Under the pieces are notes generated by a model. The model did not search any database, was not told where the DNA came from, and saw only the letters and a list, made by a program, of their open reading frames with translations. From Cupriavidus nantongensis (GTDB taxonomy: Bacteria > Pseudomonadota > Gammaproteobacteria > Burkholderiales > Burkholderiaceae), in assembly GCF_001598055.1 (NCBI RefSeq), contig NZ_CP014844.1, positions 4,491,642 to 4,555,641 on the forward strand: DNA of 64,000 bases, read 5' to 3'. The position numbers and the translations under genes are program-made. Positions 15,196-23,682 of this stretch are shown in pieces (position 1 is the stretch's first letter; each line of letters opens with the position of its first letter).

Positions 15196-16110
15196 TCAGG
15201 ATTCAGGCGACAGCGGAAGATCGATCAGCACCGCGGTGCCCGGCGAGCGCTCTTCGATCCGGACGTGGGCATCGCCGTCATACAACACCGCCAGCCGTTC
15301 GCGCAGGTTCGACAGGCCGACCCCGGCGCCCGCCGATGGCCGGAATCCCATGCCATCGTCCTCGATCGTCGCCAGCATGCGCGGGCCACGCCGCTCCAGC
15401 CGGACCAGCAGCCGCCCGCCTTCGATCTTCGGCTCCAGGCCATGCTTGATCGCATTCTCGACCACCGGCTGCAGCAGCATCGGCGCCAGCGGCATCGTTT
15501 CGAGCTCGGGATCGACATCGACCGTGTAGTGCAGGCGCTCGCCCATGCGAATACGGATCAGCGCCAGATAATCGCGCAGCAGCTTCGCCTCCTGCGCCAC
15601 CGTGCCTTGCGTCGCGCGGCTGGCGGCGAGCGACGCGCGCAGATAGGCGATGAAATGCTCCAGCATCATCGTCGCCTTCTGCGGCGCGGGCTCGATCAGG
15701 CTGACCACGTTGGCCAGCGTATTGAACAGGAAGTGCGGCTCGATCTGCGCCTGCAGCAGCTTCATGCGCGCCTCGACCAGCTGCTTCTCCGTCGACAGCG
15801 TGCGCACCTGTTCCTGCGCCATGTACTCGGCAATCTTGCGCTCTTCCCACCGCCGTCCCAGCAAGCCCACACGGCCCCAGGTCATGATGCCGTGCACCGC
15901 CAGTCCGATGCCCCATCCCATCAGCGGGCCCCCCGCCCAGGGCCGGTGCGACGATCCCATCAGGTGAAAGCCGATCAGCATCGCGTTCACTACCACGTAG
16001 ACCATGGCGTGCAGATAGAAGAAGCGCAACGCGCGCACGCGGTGGCGGGCTTCTTCATAGGCACGCTGCTCGGGGGCGGCGCGCCAGAGGCGGGAATGGG
16101 GAAAAGGCAC
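15196..16110 (-). CDS. LytS-like sensor histidine kinase with N-terminal 2TM domain
   Basis: About 304 residues. Two membrane helices (FFYLHAMVYVVVNAMLIGF and GWGIGLAVHGIMTWG), then the His_kinase domain with phospho-His in IEPHFLFNTLANV, N-box VVENAIKHGL and G-boxes EDDGMGF and GVGLSNL. The start is uncertain: no ATG is available, and the in-frame TTG at 16296 lies inside the terminator of the tRNA gene, so it is unlikely. GTG at 16110 gives an N-terminus matching the small 2TM paralogue in length but has no clear ribosome site. It signals to the LytTR regulator 14 bp downstream. Confidence 0.88.
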   Translation of the reverse strand: MPFPHSRLWRAAPEQRAYEEARHRVRALRFFYLHAMVYVVVNAMLIGFHLMGSSHRPWAGGPLMGWGIGLAVHGIMTWGRVGLLGRRWEERKIAEYMAQEQVRTLSTEKQLVEARMKLLQAQIEPHFLFNTLANVVSLIEPAPQKATMMLEHFIAYLRASLAASRATQGTVAQEAKLLRDYLALIRIRMGERLHYTVDVDPELETMPLAPMLLQPVVENAIKHGLEPKIEGGRLLVRLERRGPRMLATIEDDGMGFRPSAGAGVGLSNLRERLAVLYDGDAHVRIEERSPGTAVLIDLPLSPES

Positions 16111-16274
16111 GGGCGGTGGTTGGGGCGGCAATTGGGCGCAGATTACCACCAGGCCAAAGAGGCTGATATGCGGGTGCCGGGAATCGACAGGATGGCGGCG
16201 TGAAACGACGGGAATCAGGCGTCGATGCCCGGGGTGCGGGCCGGCTACCGCTGTGACAATGCCTCGGACACCCC

Positions 16275-16308
16275 AAAAACAAAACGGGCCACGCAATGCG
16301 TAGCCCGT
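16275..16308 (-). terminator. Rho-independent terminator of tRNA-Thr
   Basis: Read leftward: ACGGGC-t-ACGC, short loop, GCGT-g-GCCCGT, then TTTTGTTTTT. It begins about 10 nt after the tRNA 3' end and lies upstream of the kinase gene. Confidence 0.85.
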
Positions 16309-16318
16309 CTTTCAATTC

Positions 16319-16394
16319 TGGTGCCGGCTGCAGGACTCGAACCCGCCACCTGATGATTACAAATCAACTGCTCTACCTGATGAGCTAAGCCGGC
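16319..16394 (-). tRNA. tRNA-Thr (anticodon UGU)
   Basis: The minus strand reads a full cloverleaf: acceptor GCCGGC pairing with GCCGGC before A and an encoded CCA, D-arm TAGCTCATCAGGTAGAGC, anticodon loop TTTGTAA with TGT at positions 34-36, and T-arm GCGGGTTCGAGTCCTGC. TGT reads ACA threonine codons. It is followed by a strong terminator. Confidence 0.96.
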
Positions 16395-16446
16395 ATGTCT
16401 GGTGCAGACCGCGATTCTACTGCATTGCGGTCGGCTTTGGGATGGC

Positions 16447-16935
16447 TTACTTCACCACTTTCAGTGCGGGCTTCTTGCCGCCGATGCGGGGCACCGGGGG
16501 CGGCGTGTCGTCGTCGCCGGGGCCGGTGTCGCTGGGGGTTGCCGGGGTTTCGGCTTCGACCGGGGCGAGCTTGGGCGGCGGATTGTTTTCACGCTCGGTG
16601 GCGGCCTGGGTTTCCGGCAGGCTGCGTTCGACCGGGAACGCCATGCCCTGGCCGTTCTCGCGCGCGTAGATCGCCAGCACGTTCTCGACGGGCACGTCGA
16701 TCTTGCGGGATACACCGCCGAAGCGCGCGCTGAAGGTGATCCACTCGTTGCCCATGTCCAGGCCGCTGGTGGCGTCGAAGCTGACGTTTAGCACGATCTC
16801 GTTGTTCTTGACGAACTCGCGCGGCACGTTGGTGTTGGCGTCGACGAAGACGGCGATGTACGGCGTGAAGCCGTTGTCCGTGCACCATTCGTAGATGGCG
16901 CGGATCAGGTAGGGCTTGGTGGAGGTTTCAGGCAT
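16447..16935 (-). CDS. sspB: ClpXP protease specificity-enhancing factor SspB
   Basis: 162 residues. The folded domain (1-105) starts STKPYLIRAIYEWCTDNGFTPYI and contains FVDANTNVPREFVKNNEIVLN and SFDATSGLDMGN, the SspB substrate-tag groove. A Pro/Glu-rich linker follows and the chain ends GGKKPALKVVK, the conserved C-terminal ClpX-docking tail. It delivers ssrA-tagged proteins to ClpXP. It lies 57 bp after sspA, the usual order. Confidence 0.95.
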   Translation of the reverse strand: MPETSTKPYLIRAIYEWCTDNGFTPYIAVFVDANTNVPREFVKNNEIVLNVSFDATSGLDMGNEWITFSARFGGVSRKIDVPVENVLAIYARENGQGMAFPVERSLPETQAATERENNPPPKLAPVEAETPATPSDTGPGDDDTPPPVPRIGGKKPALKVVK

Positions 16936-16992
16936 TGTGCTTCCAATGGCGCCGCGATGGCCCGAGGGCGGTTGCCGTCGGGCCGGTGCCGG

Positions 16993-17604
16993 TTAGCGGC
17001 GCATCACCTTTTCGGACGGGGTCAGCGCTTCGATGTACGCGGGACGGCTGAAAATGCGTTCAGCATACTTCAGCAGCGGCGCGGCGTTCTTCGACAGCTC
17101 GATGCCGTAGTGGTCCAGGCGCCACAGCAACGGCGCGATGGCGACGTCGAGCATCGAGAACTCTTCGCCCAGCATGTACTTGTTCTTGACGAAGATCGGT
17201 GCCAGCTGCGTCAGGCGGTCGCGGATCGCGGCGCGGGCGCGTTCGTGGTTCTTTTCCGCAGCCTTGCCTTTTTCGTTCTCCAGCGTGTACACGTGGGTGA
17301 ACAGTTCCTTTTCGAAGTTGAACAGGAACAGGCGAGCGCGGGCGCGCTGCACCGGGTCGGCCGGCATCAGCTGCGGGTGCGGGAAGCGCTCGTCGATATA
17401 CTCGTTGATGATGTTCGACTCATACAGGATGAGGTCGCGCTCGACCAGGATGGGCACCTGGCCGTACGGGTTCATCACCGAAATATCTTCGGGCTTGTTG
17501 AACAGGTCGACGTCGCGGATTTCAAAATCCATGCCCTTTTCGAACAGGACAAGGCGGCAACGTTGGGAAAACGGGCAAGTCGTACCCGAATACAACACCA
17601 TCAT
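16993..17604 (-). CDS. sspA: Stringent starvation protein A (GST-like, RNA polymerase-associated)
   Basis: 203 residues from ATG at 17604 with an AAGGA site; an adjacent second ATG at 17601 is equally possible. Thioredoxin-like N-domain with VLYSGTTCPFSQRCRLVLF and the YGQVPILVERDLILYESNII segment, then an all-helical GST C-domain. SspA proteins bind RNA polymerase rather than acting as transferases. It stands downstream of petABC, separated by a strong terminator at 17727-17778, so it probably has its own promoter in 17605-17726. Confidence 0.93.
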   Translation of the reverse strand: MMVLYSGTTCPFSQRCRLVLFEKGMDFEIRDVDLFNKPEDISVMNPYGQVPILVERDLILYESNIINEYIDERFPHPQLMPADPVQRARARLFLFNFEKELFTHVYTLENEKGKAAEKNHERARAAIRDRLTQLAPIFVKNKYMLGEEFSMLDVAIAPLLWRLDHYGIELSKNAAPLLKYAERIFSRPAYIEALTPSEKVMRR

Positions 17605-17726
17605 GGTTGGATTCCTTGGGCTTAGCCGGAGCTGGGTCGGACAGTAAGGTCTGCCATTCTGCCAAACTCGGCTACCGAAAAGCAAATAAGTGACAAATAA
17701 GGCGCTTTTTAGCGTTCACAACATAG

Positions 17727-17778
17727 AAAAGGCCAGGGGCGGCGCTGCCTTTTCGCAGCGACCGCCCCTGGCCTTTTT
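17727..17778 (-). terminator. Terminator downstream of petABC
   Basis: Long stem AAAAGGCCAGGGGCGG with CCGCCCCTGGCCTTTT, topped by GCTGC/GCAGC, flanked by T-runs on both strands. It lies 33 bp past the petC stop and before the sspA promoter region. Confidence 0.9.
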
Positions 17779-17810
17779 GGATCAGGGCCCGATCGGGCCC
17801 TGTCACGGTC

Positions 17811-18554
17811 TTACTTCACGTCTTTCCAGTACGCCGCGTTCAGGCGCCAGGCGAACACGGTGAACACGCCCAGGAACAGCAGCACCCAGACGCCCAGGCG
17901 CTTGCGGTGGTTCTGCGCGGGCTCGGCCATCCAGTCGAGGAAGCTGACGAGGTCGGCGGTCATCTGGTCGTACTCGACCTTGCTCAGCTTGCCCGGACTC
18001 AGTTGCTCGAAGCCGGCGAACTTGTGCACCTTCTCGCCATGCTCTTCCACTTCGGTGAACTTGGCGGCGCGCTGGCCCTGCAGTTCCCACAGCACGTGCG
18101 GCATGCCGACGCTCGGGAACACCAGGTTGTTCCAGCCGGTGGCGCGGCTGTCGTCACGATAGAACGTGCGCAGGTAGGTGTAGAGCCAGTCGTCGCCACG
18201 GGCGCGCGCGATCACGGACAGGTCCGGCGGCTGCGCACCGAAGAAGGCCTTGGCTTCCTTCGGCTGCATGGCGATGTTCATGGTCTCGCCCACCTTGTCC
18301 GCGGTGAACAGCAGGTTCTCGCGGATCTGGTCGTCGGTCAGGCCGATGTCCTTGAGCCGGTTGTAGCGCATCATCGATGCGCCGTGGCAGTTCAGGCAGT
18401 AGTTGACGAACACCTTGGCGCCGCGCTGCAGCGACGACAGGTCGGCGGTGTTCACCGGCGCCGGCTCGAGGGGGAAGCCCCCCTCGGCAGCCATGGCGGG
18501 CGCGCCGGCAATGCAGGCGCCGGCCAGCGCGAGGATCGAAAGCAGCTTTTTCAT
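17811..18554 (-). CDS. petC: Ubiquinol-cytochrome c reductase, cytochrome c1 subunit
   Basis: 247 residues. Cleavable signal peptide (KKLLSILALAGACIAGAPAMA), haem c site CLNCH near residue 53, the distal Met ligand region within SVGMPHVLWELQG, and a C-terminal anchor helix VWVLLFLGVFTVFAW. Periplasmic electron acceptor from the Rieske centre in complex III, passing electrons to soluble cytochromes. Last gene of petABC. Confidence 0.95.
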   Translation of the reverse strand: MKKLLSILALAGACIAGAPAMAAEGGFPLEPAPVNTADLSSLQRGAKVFVNYCLNCHGASMMRYNRLKDIGLTDDQIRENLLFTADKVGETMNIAMQPKEAKAFFGAQPPDLSVIARARGDDWLYTYLRTFYRDDSRATGWNNLVFPSVGMPHVLWELQGQRAAKFTEVEEHGEKVHKFAGFEQLSPGKLSKVEYDQMTADLVSFLDWMAEPAQNHRKRLGVWVLLFLGVFTVFAWRLNAAYWKDVK

Positions 18555-18590
18555 CTTGTGTCCTTGTGCTCTTGTCGGGGTTCGCTTCGC

Positions 18591-19994
18591 TCAGTGCGGG
18601 TGGAACGTGACACGCTCCGGGACCGGCTTGAACTCGCCGACACGGCTCCACAGCGGCATGGTCAGGAAGAAGGCGAAGTACAGCAGCGTACCGAGCTGCG
18701 ACACCTTCTCACCCACCGGCGACGGCGGTTGCACGCCGAGATAGCCGAGCACCAGGAACACCACCACGAAGACGATCAGGATGGTCTTGTGGAAAGCGGG
18801 ACGATAGCGGATGGACTTGACCGGCGAGCAGTCGAGCCACGGCAGGAAGAACAGGATCACCACCGAGCCGCCCATCACCAGCACGCCCCAGAACTTGGCG
18901 TCGATGAAGTAGAAGCCCACGGCCAGGATCACCGCGACGGCGATGGCACCGATCTTGACGCGCGCATCCTTGCTGCGCAGGAACACCATGCCGAGCAGCA
19001 GCGCGAAGAACACCCACAGGATCGGCAGGAAGTTCGACGTGGTGGCGCGCAGCATCGAGTAGAACGGCGTGAAGTACCAGACCGGCGCGATGTGCGGCGG
19101 GGTCTTCAGCGGATCGGCCGGAAAGAAGTTGTTGGCTTCCAGGAAATAGCCGCCCACTTCGGGGAAGAAGAAGATCACGGCCGAAAACGCGATCAGGAAG
19201 CCGCCCACGCCGAGCAGGTCATGCACCGAGTAGTACGGATGAAACGGGATGCCGTCCAGCGGGATGCCGTTTTCGTCCTTCTTGGCCTTGATCTCGACGC
19301 CGTCCGGGTTGTTCGAGCCCACTTCGTGCAGCGCGATGATGTGGGCGACCACCAGGCCCAGCAGCACCAGCGGCACCGCGATGACGTGGAACGAGAAGAA
19401 GCGGTTCAGGGTCGCGTCGCTGACCACGTAGTCGCCGCGGATAAACAGCGACAGGTCCTGGCCGATCACCGGAATGGCCGAGAACAGGTTCACGATCACC
19501 TGGGCGCCCCAGTACGACATCTGGCCCCACGGCAGCAGGTAGCCCATGAAGGCTTCGGCCATCAGGCACAGGAAGATCAGGCAGCCGAAGATCCAGACCA
19601 GCTCGCGCGGCTTGCGGTACGAACCGTACAGCAGGCCGCGGAACATATGCAGGTAGACCACGACGAAGAAGGCCGAGGCGCCGGTCGAATGCATGTAGCG
19701 CACCAGCCAGCCCCACGGGACTTCGCGCATGATGTATTCCACGCTGGCAAAGGCCACCGGAATGCCGGCGGCGTTCAGCGTGCCGTCCGGCTTGTAGTTC
19801 ATCACCAGGAAGATGCCGGTGACGATCTGGATCACCAGCACCAGCAGCGCCAGCGAACCGAAGAAATACCAGAAGTTGAAGTTCTTCGGCGCGTAGTAGC
19901 GGGACAGGTGGTCTTCCCACAGCTGGGTCGCGGGAAAGCGGGCGTCGATCCAGCCCAGCAGGCCGGTCGTCTTGACTTGTTTTTCGGCCGCCAT
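18591..19994 (-). CDS. petB: Ubiquinol-cytochrome c reductase, cytochrome b subunit
   Basis: 467 residues, full cytochrome b with eight or more helices. Haem-b histidines lie in RYMHSTGASAFFVVVYLHMFR and FSFHVIAVPLVLLGLVVAHIIALHE. The Qo-site motif reads PVWY (IAPVWYFTPFYSML) instead of PEWY, so the glutamate is replaced by valine; I believe such variants occur in beta- and gammaproteobacteria. The C-terminal extension beyond residue 400 adds further helices. It oxidises quinol within complex III. It starts 2 bp after petA. Confidence 0.95.
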   Translation of the reverse strand: MAAEKQVKTTGLLGWIDARFPATQLWEDHLSRYYAPKNFNFWYFFGSLALLVLVIQIVTGIFLVMNYKPDGTLNAAGIPVAFASVEYIMREVPWGWLVRYMHSTGASAFFVVVYLHMFRGLLYGSYRKPRELVWIFGCLIFLCLMAEAFMGYLLPWGQMSYWGAQVIVNLFSAIPVIGQDLSLFIRGDYVVSDATLNRFFSFHVIAVPLVLLGLVVAHIIALHEVGSNNPDGVEIKAKKDENGIPLDGIPFHPYYSVHDLLGVGGFLIAFSAVIFFFPEVGGYFLEANNFFPADPLKTPPHIAPVWYFTPFYSMLRATTSNFLPILWVFFALLLGMVFLRSKDARVKIGAIAVAVILAVGFYFIDAKFWGVLVMGGSVVILFFLPWLDCSPVKSIRYRPAFHKTILIVFVVVFLVLGYLGVQPPSPVGEKVSQLGTLLYFAFFLTMPLWSRVGEFKPVPERVTFHPH

Positions 19995-19996
19995 GA

Positions 19997-20614
19997 TCAG
20001 GCTTCTCCTTTCTCGTCCTTGCCGATCACGATCTTGCTGTCGGACAGGAACTGGTAGGGGGGAACATCGAGATTCTGCGGAGCCGGCTTGTTCTTGAAGA
20101 CGCGCCCGGCCAGGTCGAAGGTCGATCCGTGGCAGGGGCAGAGGAAACCGGGATCAGTGCCAAGCTGAGGGTTGGCACCGGGGGCGAAGGGGCCCGAGGG
20201 GGAACAGCCGAGATGGGAACAGATGCCCACTACCACCAGCACGTCCTTGTGCTCCGGACGCGAACGGGTTTCGTTCTTGCAGTACTCGGGCGTCTGCATG
20301 GTGAATGGGATATCGGAATTGGGATCGGCGACTTCGCCGTCCGTCTTCTTCAGCGACGCCAGTTGCTCCTCCGTGCGCCGCATGATCCAGACCGGTTTGC
20401 CGCGCCACTCGACGGTCATCATCTCGCCCGGCTTCAGGGCGCCGATATCCGCCTCGACTGGGGCACCCGCGGCCTTGGCCTTCTCCGATGGTGCAAAGGT
20501 ACTGACGAAAGGAACCGCTACCGCCACGCCTCCGACGCCGCCAGCGACGGATGTCGCGATCAACCAATTGCGGCGACCTTTATCCACGCTCTTCACGTCT
20601 TGCTGGTCACTCAT
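19997..20614 (-). CDS. petA: Ubiquinol-cytochrome c reductase, Rieske iron-sulfur subunit
   Basis: 205 residues. A twin-arginine motif (KGRRNWLIATS) leads the single membrane anchor, so insertion needs the Tat system, whose genes are in this window. The [2Fe-2S] ligands are in CSHLGC and CPCHGSTFD, and a cysteine pair forms the usual disulfide. First gene of petABC; the promoter must lie in the 213 bp between it and the divergent mscL. Confidence 0.95.
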   Translation of the reverse strand: MSDQQDVKSVDKGRRNWLIATSVAGGVGGVAVAVPFVSTFAPSEKAKAAGAPVEADIGALKPGEMMTVEWRGKPVWIMRRTEEQLASLKKTDGEVADPNSDIPFTMQTPEYCKNETRSRPEHKDVLVVVGICSHLGCSPSGPFAPGANPQLGTDPGFLCPCHGSTFDLAGRVFKNKPAPQNLDVPPYQFLSDSKIVIGKDEKGEA

Positions 20615-20827
20615 TCCAAACCCCAGGGGAAGTCAATTTAGATTTTGCGTCAACCATAAAGTGTACCTTAGACACCTGCGCACTAGATAGGCAGAAAATG
20701 CCACGGCCTCGCGCGATTATCGGACATGCATCCCGGAAATCCCCTGCACGCTTGATTTCCGGTGAGTGATGCGGCAGGCTTCCAGCTTGAAACCGTTCAG
20801 CCATCGCCACAAGAAGGAGAACCCCCC

Positions 20828-21253
20828 ATGGGCATGATCTCGGAATTCAGAACCTTCGCCGTACGCGGCAACGTCATCGACCTCGCTGTCGGTGTGATCA
20901 TCGGTGCGGCCTTCGGCAAGATCGTGGATTCGGTGGTCAACGACCTGATCATGCCGTTGGTGGGCCGTGTGGTGGGCAAGCTGGATTTCTCCAGCATGTT
21001 CATCGTTCTGGCGGATCCCCCTCCCGGGACACCACTGACGCTCGATGCCCTGAAGAAAGCTGGCGTACCGGTGTTTGCCTATGGCAATTTCCTCACCATC
21101 GTCGTCAACTTCATCATCCTGGCCTTCATCATCTTTCTGATGGTGCGCGCCTTCAACCGGATGCGCGCCCAGGAACCGGCGCCGGCTCCCGCCGCACCGC
21201 CCGAGGAAGTGGCGCTGCTGCGTGAAATCCGCGACAGCCTGAAAGCCCGCTGA
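20828..21253 (+). CDS. mscL: Large-conductance mechanosensitive channel MscL
   Basis: 141 residues from ATG at 20828 with AAGGAG ten bases upstream; an earlier in-frame start gives an unrelated extension. Opening [33 protein letters not shown] is diagnostic (TM1), followed by a periplasmic loop, TM2 ([18 protein letters not shown]) and the C-terminal helix bundle [14 protein letters not shown] pentameric pore that opens under membrane tension during osmotic downshift. It is followed by a strong terminator. Confidence 0.97.
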   Translation: MGMISEFRTFAVRGNVIDLAVGVIIGAAFGKIVDSVVNDLIMPLVGRVVGKLDFSSMFIVLADPPPGTPLTLDALKKAGVPVFAYGNFLTIVVNFIILAFIIFLMVRAFNRMRAQEPAPAPAAPPEEVALLREIRDSLKAR

Positions 21254-21271
21254 TTTCGAATCCCGAACGAT

Positions 21272-21303
21272 AAAACGGCCCCGCTGGGGCCGTTTTGTTT
21301 TTT
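21272..21303 (+). terminator. Terminator of mscL
   Basis: AAAACGGCCCC-gct-GGGGCCGTTTT followed by GTTTTTT. It lies 18 bp past the mscL stop and also serves the convergent Nif3-family gene. Confidence 0.93.
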
Positions 21304-21309
21304 GTCAGA

Positions 21310-22056
21310 TCAGACCGGATTCGGAATATCGATAAAGGTATGGCGCAGGCCGAAGCGCTCGGCCACATGCTCGCCCAGCGAGCGAATGCCATAGCGCTCG
21401 GTCGCATGATGGCCCGCCGCCAGATACGCCACGCCGCTCTCGCGCGCCAGGTGCGTGGTCTGCTCCGAGACTTCGCCGCTCAGATAGGCATCGACGCCGG
21501 CGGCCACCGCGGCATCGAAGTACCCTTGCGCCCCGCCCGTGCACCAGCCAACGGTGCGGATCATCTGCTCCGGCGCGCCGATCGCCAGCGGTTCGCGCCC
21601 GAGCACGCCGCCGACATGCGCAGCCAGCGCGGACAGCGGCATCGGCGCGGGCAGCGTGCCGGTCCAGCCCAGCTGGTCGTCGCTGAAGCGGCCGGTGGGA
21701 GTGAATCCGAGCTGCAGGCCAAGTTGCGCGTTATTGCCGAATTCCGGGTGATTATCCAGCGGCAGGTGATAGGCGAACAGATTGATATCGGCCCCGAGCA
21801 GGCGCTTCAGGCGCGCATGCTTCTGCCCCACCACGCGCGCGTCCTCGTTTTTCCAGAAATAGCCGTGATGCACGAGGATGGCGTCGGCGCCCGCCTCGAC
21901 CGCGGCCTCGACCAGCGCCAGGCTTGCCGTCACCCCGGTCACCACATGTGTGATCTCAGGTCGACCTTGCACTTGCAGCCCATTGGGACAATAGTCCTTG
22001 TAGCGGGAAACTTCCAACAGGTCGTTCAAGTACAATTCAAGCTCTTTTGTTTTCAT
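21310..22056 (-). CDS. Nif3-like dinuclear metal centre protein (YbgI family)
   Basis: 248 residues. Metal-binding motifs of the NIF3 family: VHHGYFW near residue 64, [13 protein letters not shown] near 97, and [11 protein letters not shown] near 217. It is often annotated GTP cyclohydrolase I type 2 homologue; the actual role is unknown. Start ATG at 22056 lies 20 bp from the divergent start of the protease gene. It converges with mscL. Confidence 0.9.
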   Translation of the reverse strand: MKTKELELYLNDLLEVSRYKDYCPNGLQVQGRPEITHVVTGVTASLALVEAAVEAGADAILVHHGYFWKNEDARVVGQKHARLKRLLGADINLFAYHLPLDNHPEFGNNAQLGLQLGFTPTGRFSDDQLGWTGTLPAPMPLSALAAHVGGVLGREPLAIGAPEQMIRTVGWCTGGAQGYFDAAVAAGVDAYLSGEVSEQTTHLARESGVAYLAAGHHATERYGIRSLGEHVAERFGLRHTFIDIPNPV

Positions 22057-22076
22057 TTTCTGCTCAAAACTCCAAT

Positions 22077-23270
22077 ATGTTGCGGCGCTTTTGGCTGTTC
22101 TTTGCCCAGGCTGTCACCGTCGTGCTGGCGGTCTGGTTCGTCGTGGCAACGCTCAAGCCTGAATGGCTGCAGAGGGGGCGCGTCGCGGTCCAATCCGGCT
22201 CGCCCATCGTGGCGCTCAAGGAAGTCGTGCCCAACGTGTCCGGTCCTGCGGCCGAAGGGTCATACAGTGAAGCCGCTCAGCTGGCCATGCCGGCGGTGGT
22301 CAATATCTTTACCAGCAAGAACGGCAACAAGCGCTCGCCCAACCCGCAGGCCGAGGATCCGTGGTTCCGCTTTTTCTTCGGCGACCGCCTGCCCGAGCGG
22401 CAGGAGCCGGTTTCCAGCCTGGGGTCGGGCGTCATTGTCAGTGCCGAGGGTTACATTCTAACCAACCACCACGTGGTCGACGGCGCCGACGAGATCGAGA
22501 TCGCGCTGACCGATGGCCGCAAGGCCAATGCCAAGGTGGTCGGCTCCGACCCGGAAACCGACCTGGCCGTGCTGAAGGTGACGCTGAAGGACCTGCCTGC
22601 GATCACGCTGGGCCGGCTCGAGAACGTGAAGGTCGGCGATGTGGTGCTGGCCATCGGCAATCCGTTCGGCGTGGGCCAGACCGTGACCATGGGCATCGTG
22701 TCCGCACTGGGCCGCAGCCACCTGGGCATCAACACCTTCGAGAACTTCATCCAGACCGATGCCGCGATCAACCCCGGCAACTCGGGCGGCGCGCTGGTGG
22801 ATGCGCAGGGCAACCTGCTCGGCATCAACACGGCGATCTATTCGCGCTCGGGCGGCTCACTGGGTATCGGCTTCGCCATCCCGGTATCGACGGCCAAGCA
22901 GGTGATGGAGTCGATTATCTCGACCGGCAGCGTGACGCGCGGCTGGATCGGCGTCGAACCGCAGGACATGACGCCGGAGATTGCCGAATCGTTCGGGCTC
23001 GATGCCAAGGAAGGCGCACTGATCGCCGCCGTGGTCCAGGGCGGCCCGGCGGACAAGGCAGGCGTGCGGCCCGGCGATGTGCTGACCAAGGTGGATGGCT
23101 TGTCGATCACGGACACCACCGCGCTTCTGAATGCGATTGCCCAGCTCAAGCCCGGCGTGGACATCAAGATGACGGTGATCCGGCGTGGCAAGCCGACGGA
23201 CCTGACGGTCACCATCGGCAAGCGGCCACCGCCGCCGCGCCGGTCGCTGCCGTTTGAAGAGGAAGAGTAA
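22077..23270 (+). CDS. degS: Periplasmic serine protease, DegS/AlgW type (S1C, one PDZ domain)
   Basis: 397 residues. One N-terminal membrane anchor ([20 protein letters not shown]), trypsin-like domain with catalytic His in [11 protein letters not shown], Asp in ETDLAVLKV and Ser in [11 protein letters not shown], then a single PDZ domain from about residue 290 ([19 protein letters not shown]...[15 protein letters not shown]). Anchor plus single PDZ fits DegS/AlgW, the envelope-stress sensor that cleaves an anti-sigma factor, rather than DegP. The tail is acidic (EEEE). The start at 22077 is chosen because the anchor begins there. Confidence 0.9.
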   Translation: MLRRFWLFFAQAVTVVLAVWFVVATLKPEWLQRGRVAVQSGSPIVALKEVVPNVSGPAAEGSYSEAAQLAMPAVVNIFTSKNGNKRSPNPQAEDPWFRFFFGDRLPERQEPVSSLGSGVIVSAEGYILTNHHVVDGADEIEIALTDGRKANAKVVGSDPETDLAVLKVTLKDLPAITLGRLENVKVGDVVLAIGNPFGVGQTVTMGIVSALGRSHLGINTFENFIQTDAAINPGNSGGALVDAQGNLLGINTAIYSRSGGSLGIGFAIPVSTAKQVMESIISTGSVTRGWIGVEPQDMTPEIAESFGLDAKEGALIAAVVQGGPADKAGVRPGDVLTKVDGLSITDTTALLNAIAQLKPGVDIKMTVIRRGKPTDLTVTIGKRPPPPRRSLPFEEEE

Positions 23271-23298
23271 GCGGGTTTTTTTCCCCACCGGAGTCAGC

Positions 23299-23326
23299 AA
23301 ACCCGCCAGCGATGGCGGGTTTTTTA
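23299..23326 (+). terminator. Terminator of degS
   Basis: AACCCGCC-agcgat-GGCGGGTT followed by six T. About 29 bp past the stop. Confidence 0.92.
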
Positions 23327-23606
23327 TGGCCGCATTCCCGGGGGACGTGGCGGCGGCAGGACGAGTCGGCGTGCTTCGACTTGCAGCATAGCCGCAGGCG
23401 TCATGCCGCACGACGCCGGTTGTTCAGGCGATTGCAGCCCATCGGGACCGGTCCACCGGCATGCCATGCTTGGCGGCCACGATCCGTGTGGCGCGCCGGC
23501 GAGCTTCTCGGCCCCGAGGACCAATGGACCGTCGCGCGGTCCGGCGGCAATGCGTAAGCGGCGCAAGGCCCCAGCCGTGTCGCTGATTGCCGCCATCGAA
23601 TTGCAC
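23327..23606. other. Intergenic stretch between degS and porin, nothing recognised
   Basis: 280 bp between two convergent terminators. Short open frames on both strands show no family features and I see no repeat or RNA structure beyond the flanking terminators. Confidence 0.6.
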
Positions 23607-23643
23607 AAAAGAAAACGCCGGCATCCTTGCGGATGCCGGCGTT
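23607..23643 (-). terminator. Terminator of porin gene
   Basis: Stem AACGCCGGCATCC (23614-23626), loop ttgc, GGATGCCGGCGTT (23631-23643). Read leftward it is followed by TTTTCTTTT. It lies 40 bp past the porin stop. Confidence 0.92.
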
Positions 23644-23682
23644 ATTCAAGTCAACCTTAAGCGGGCGGAAGCCCGCGTCAGA

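Noticed and set aside
16319..16394. tRNA-Thr as an integration site of a mobile island
   Set aside because: No duplicated tRNA 3' end, integrase or att-like repeat is seen in the window.
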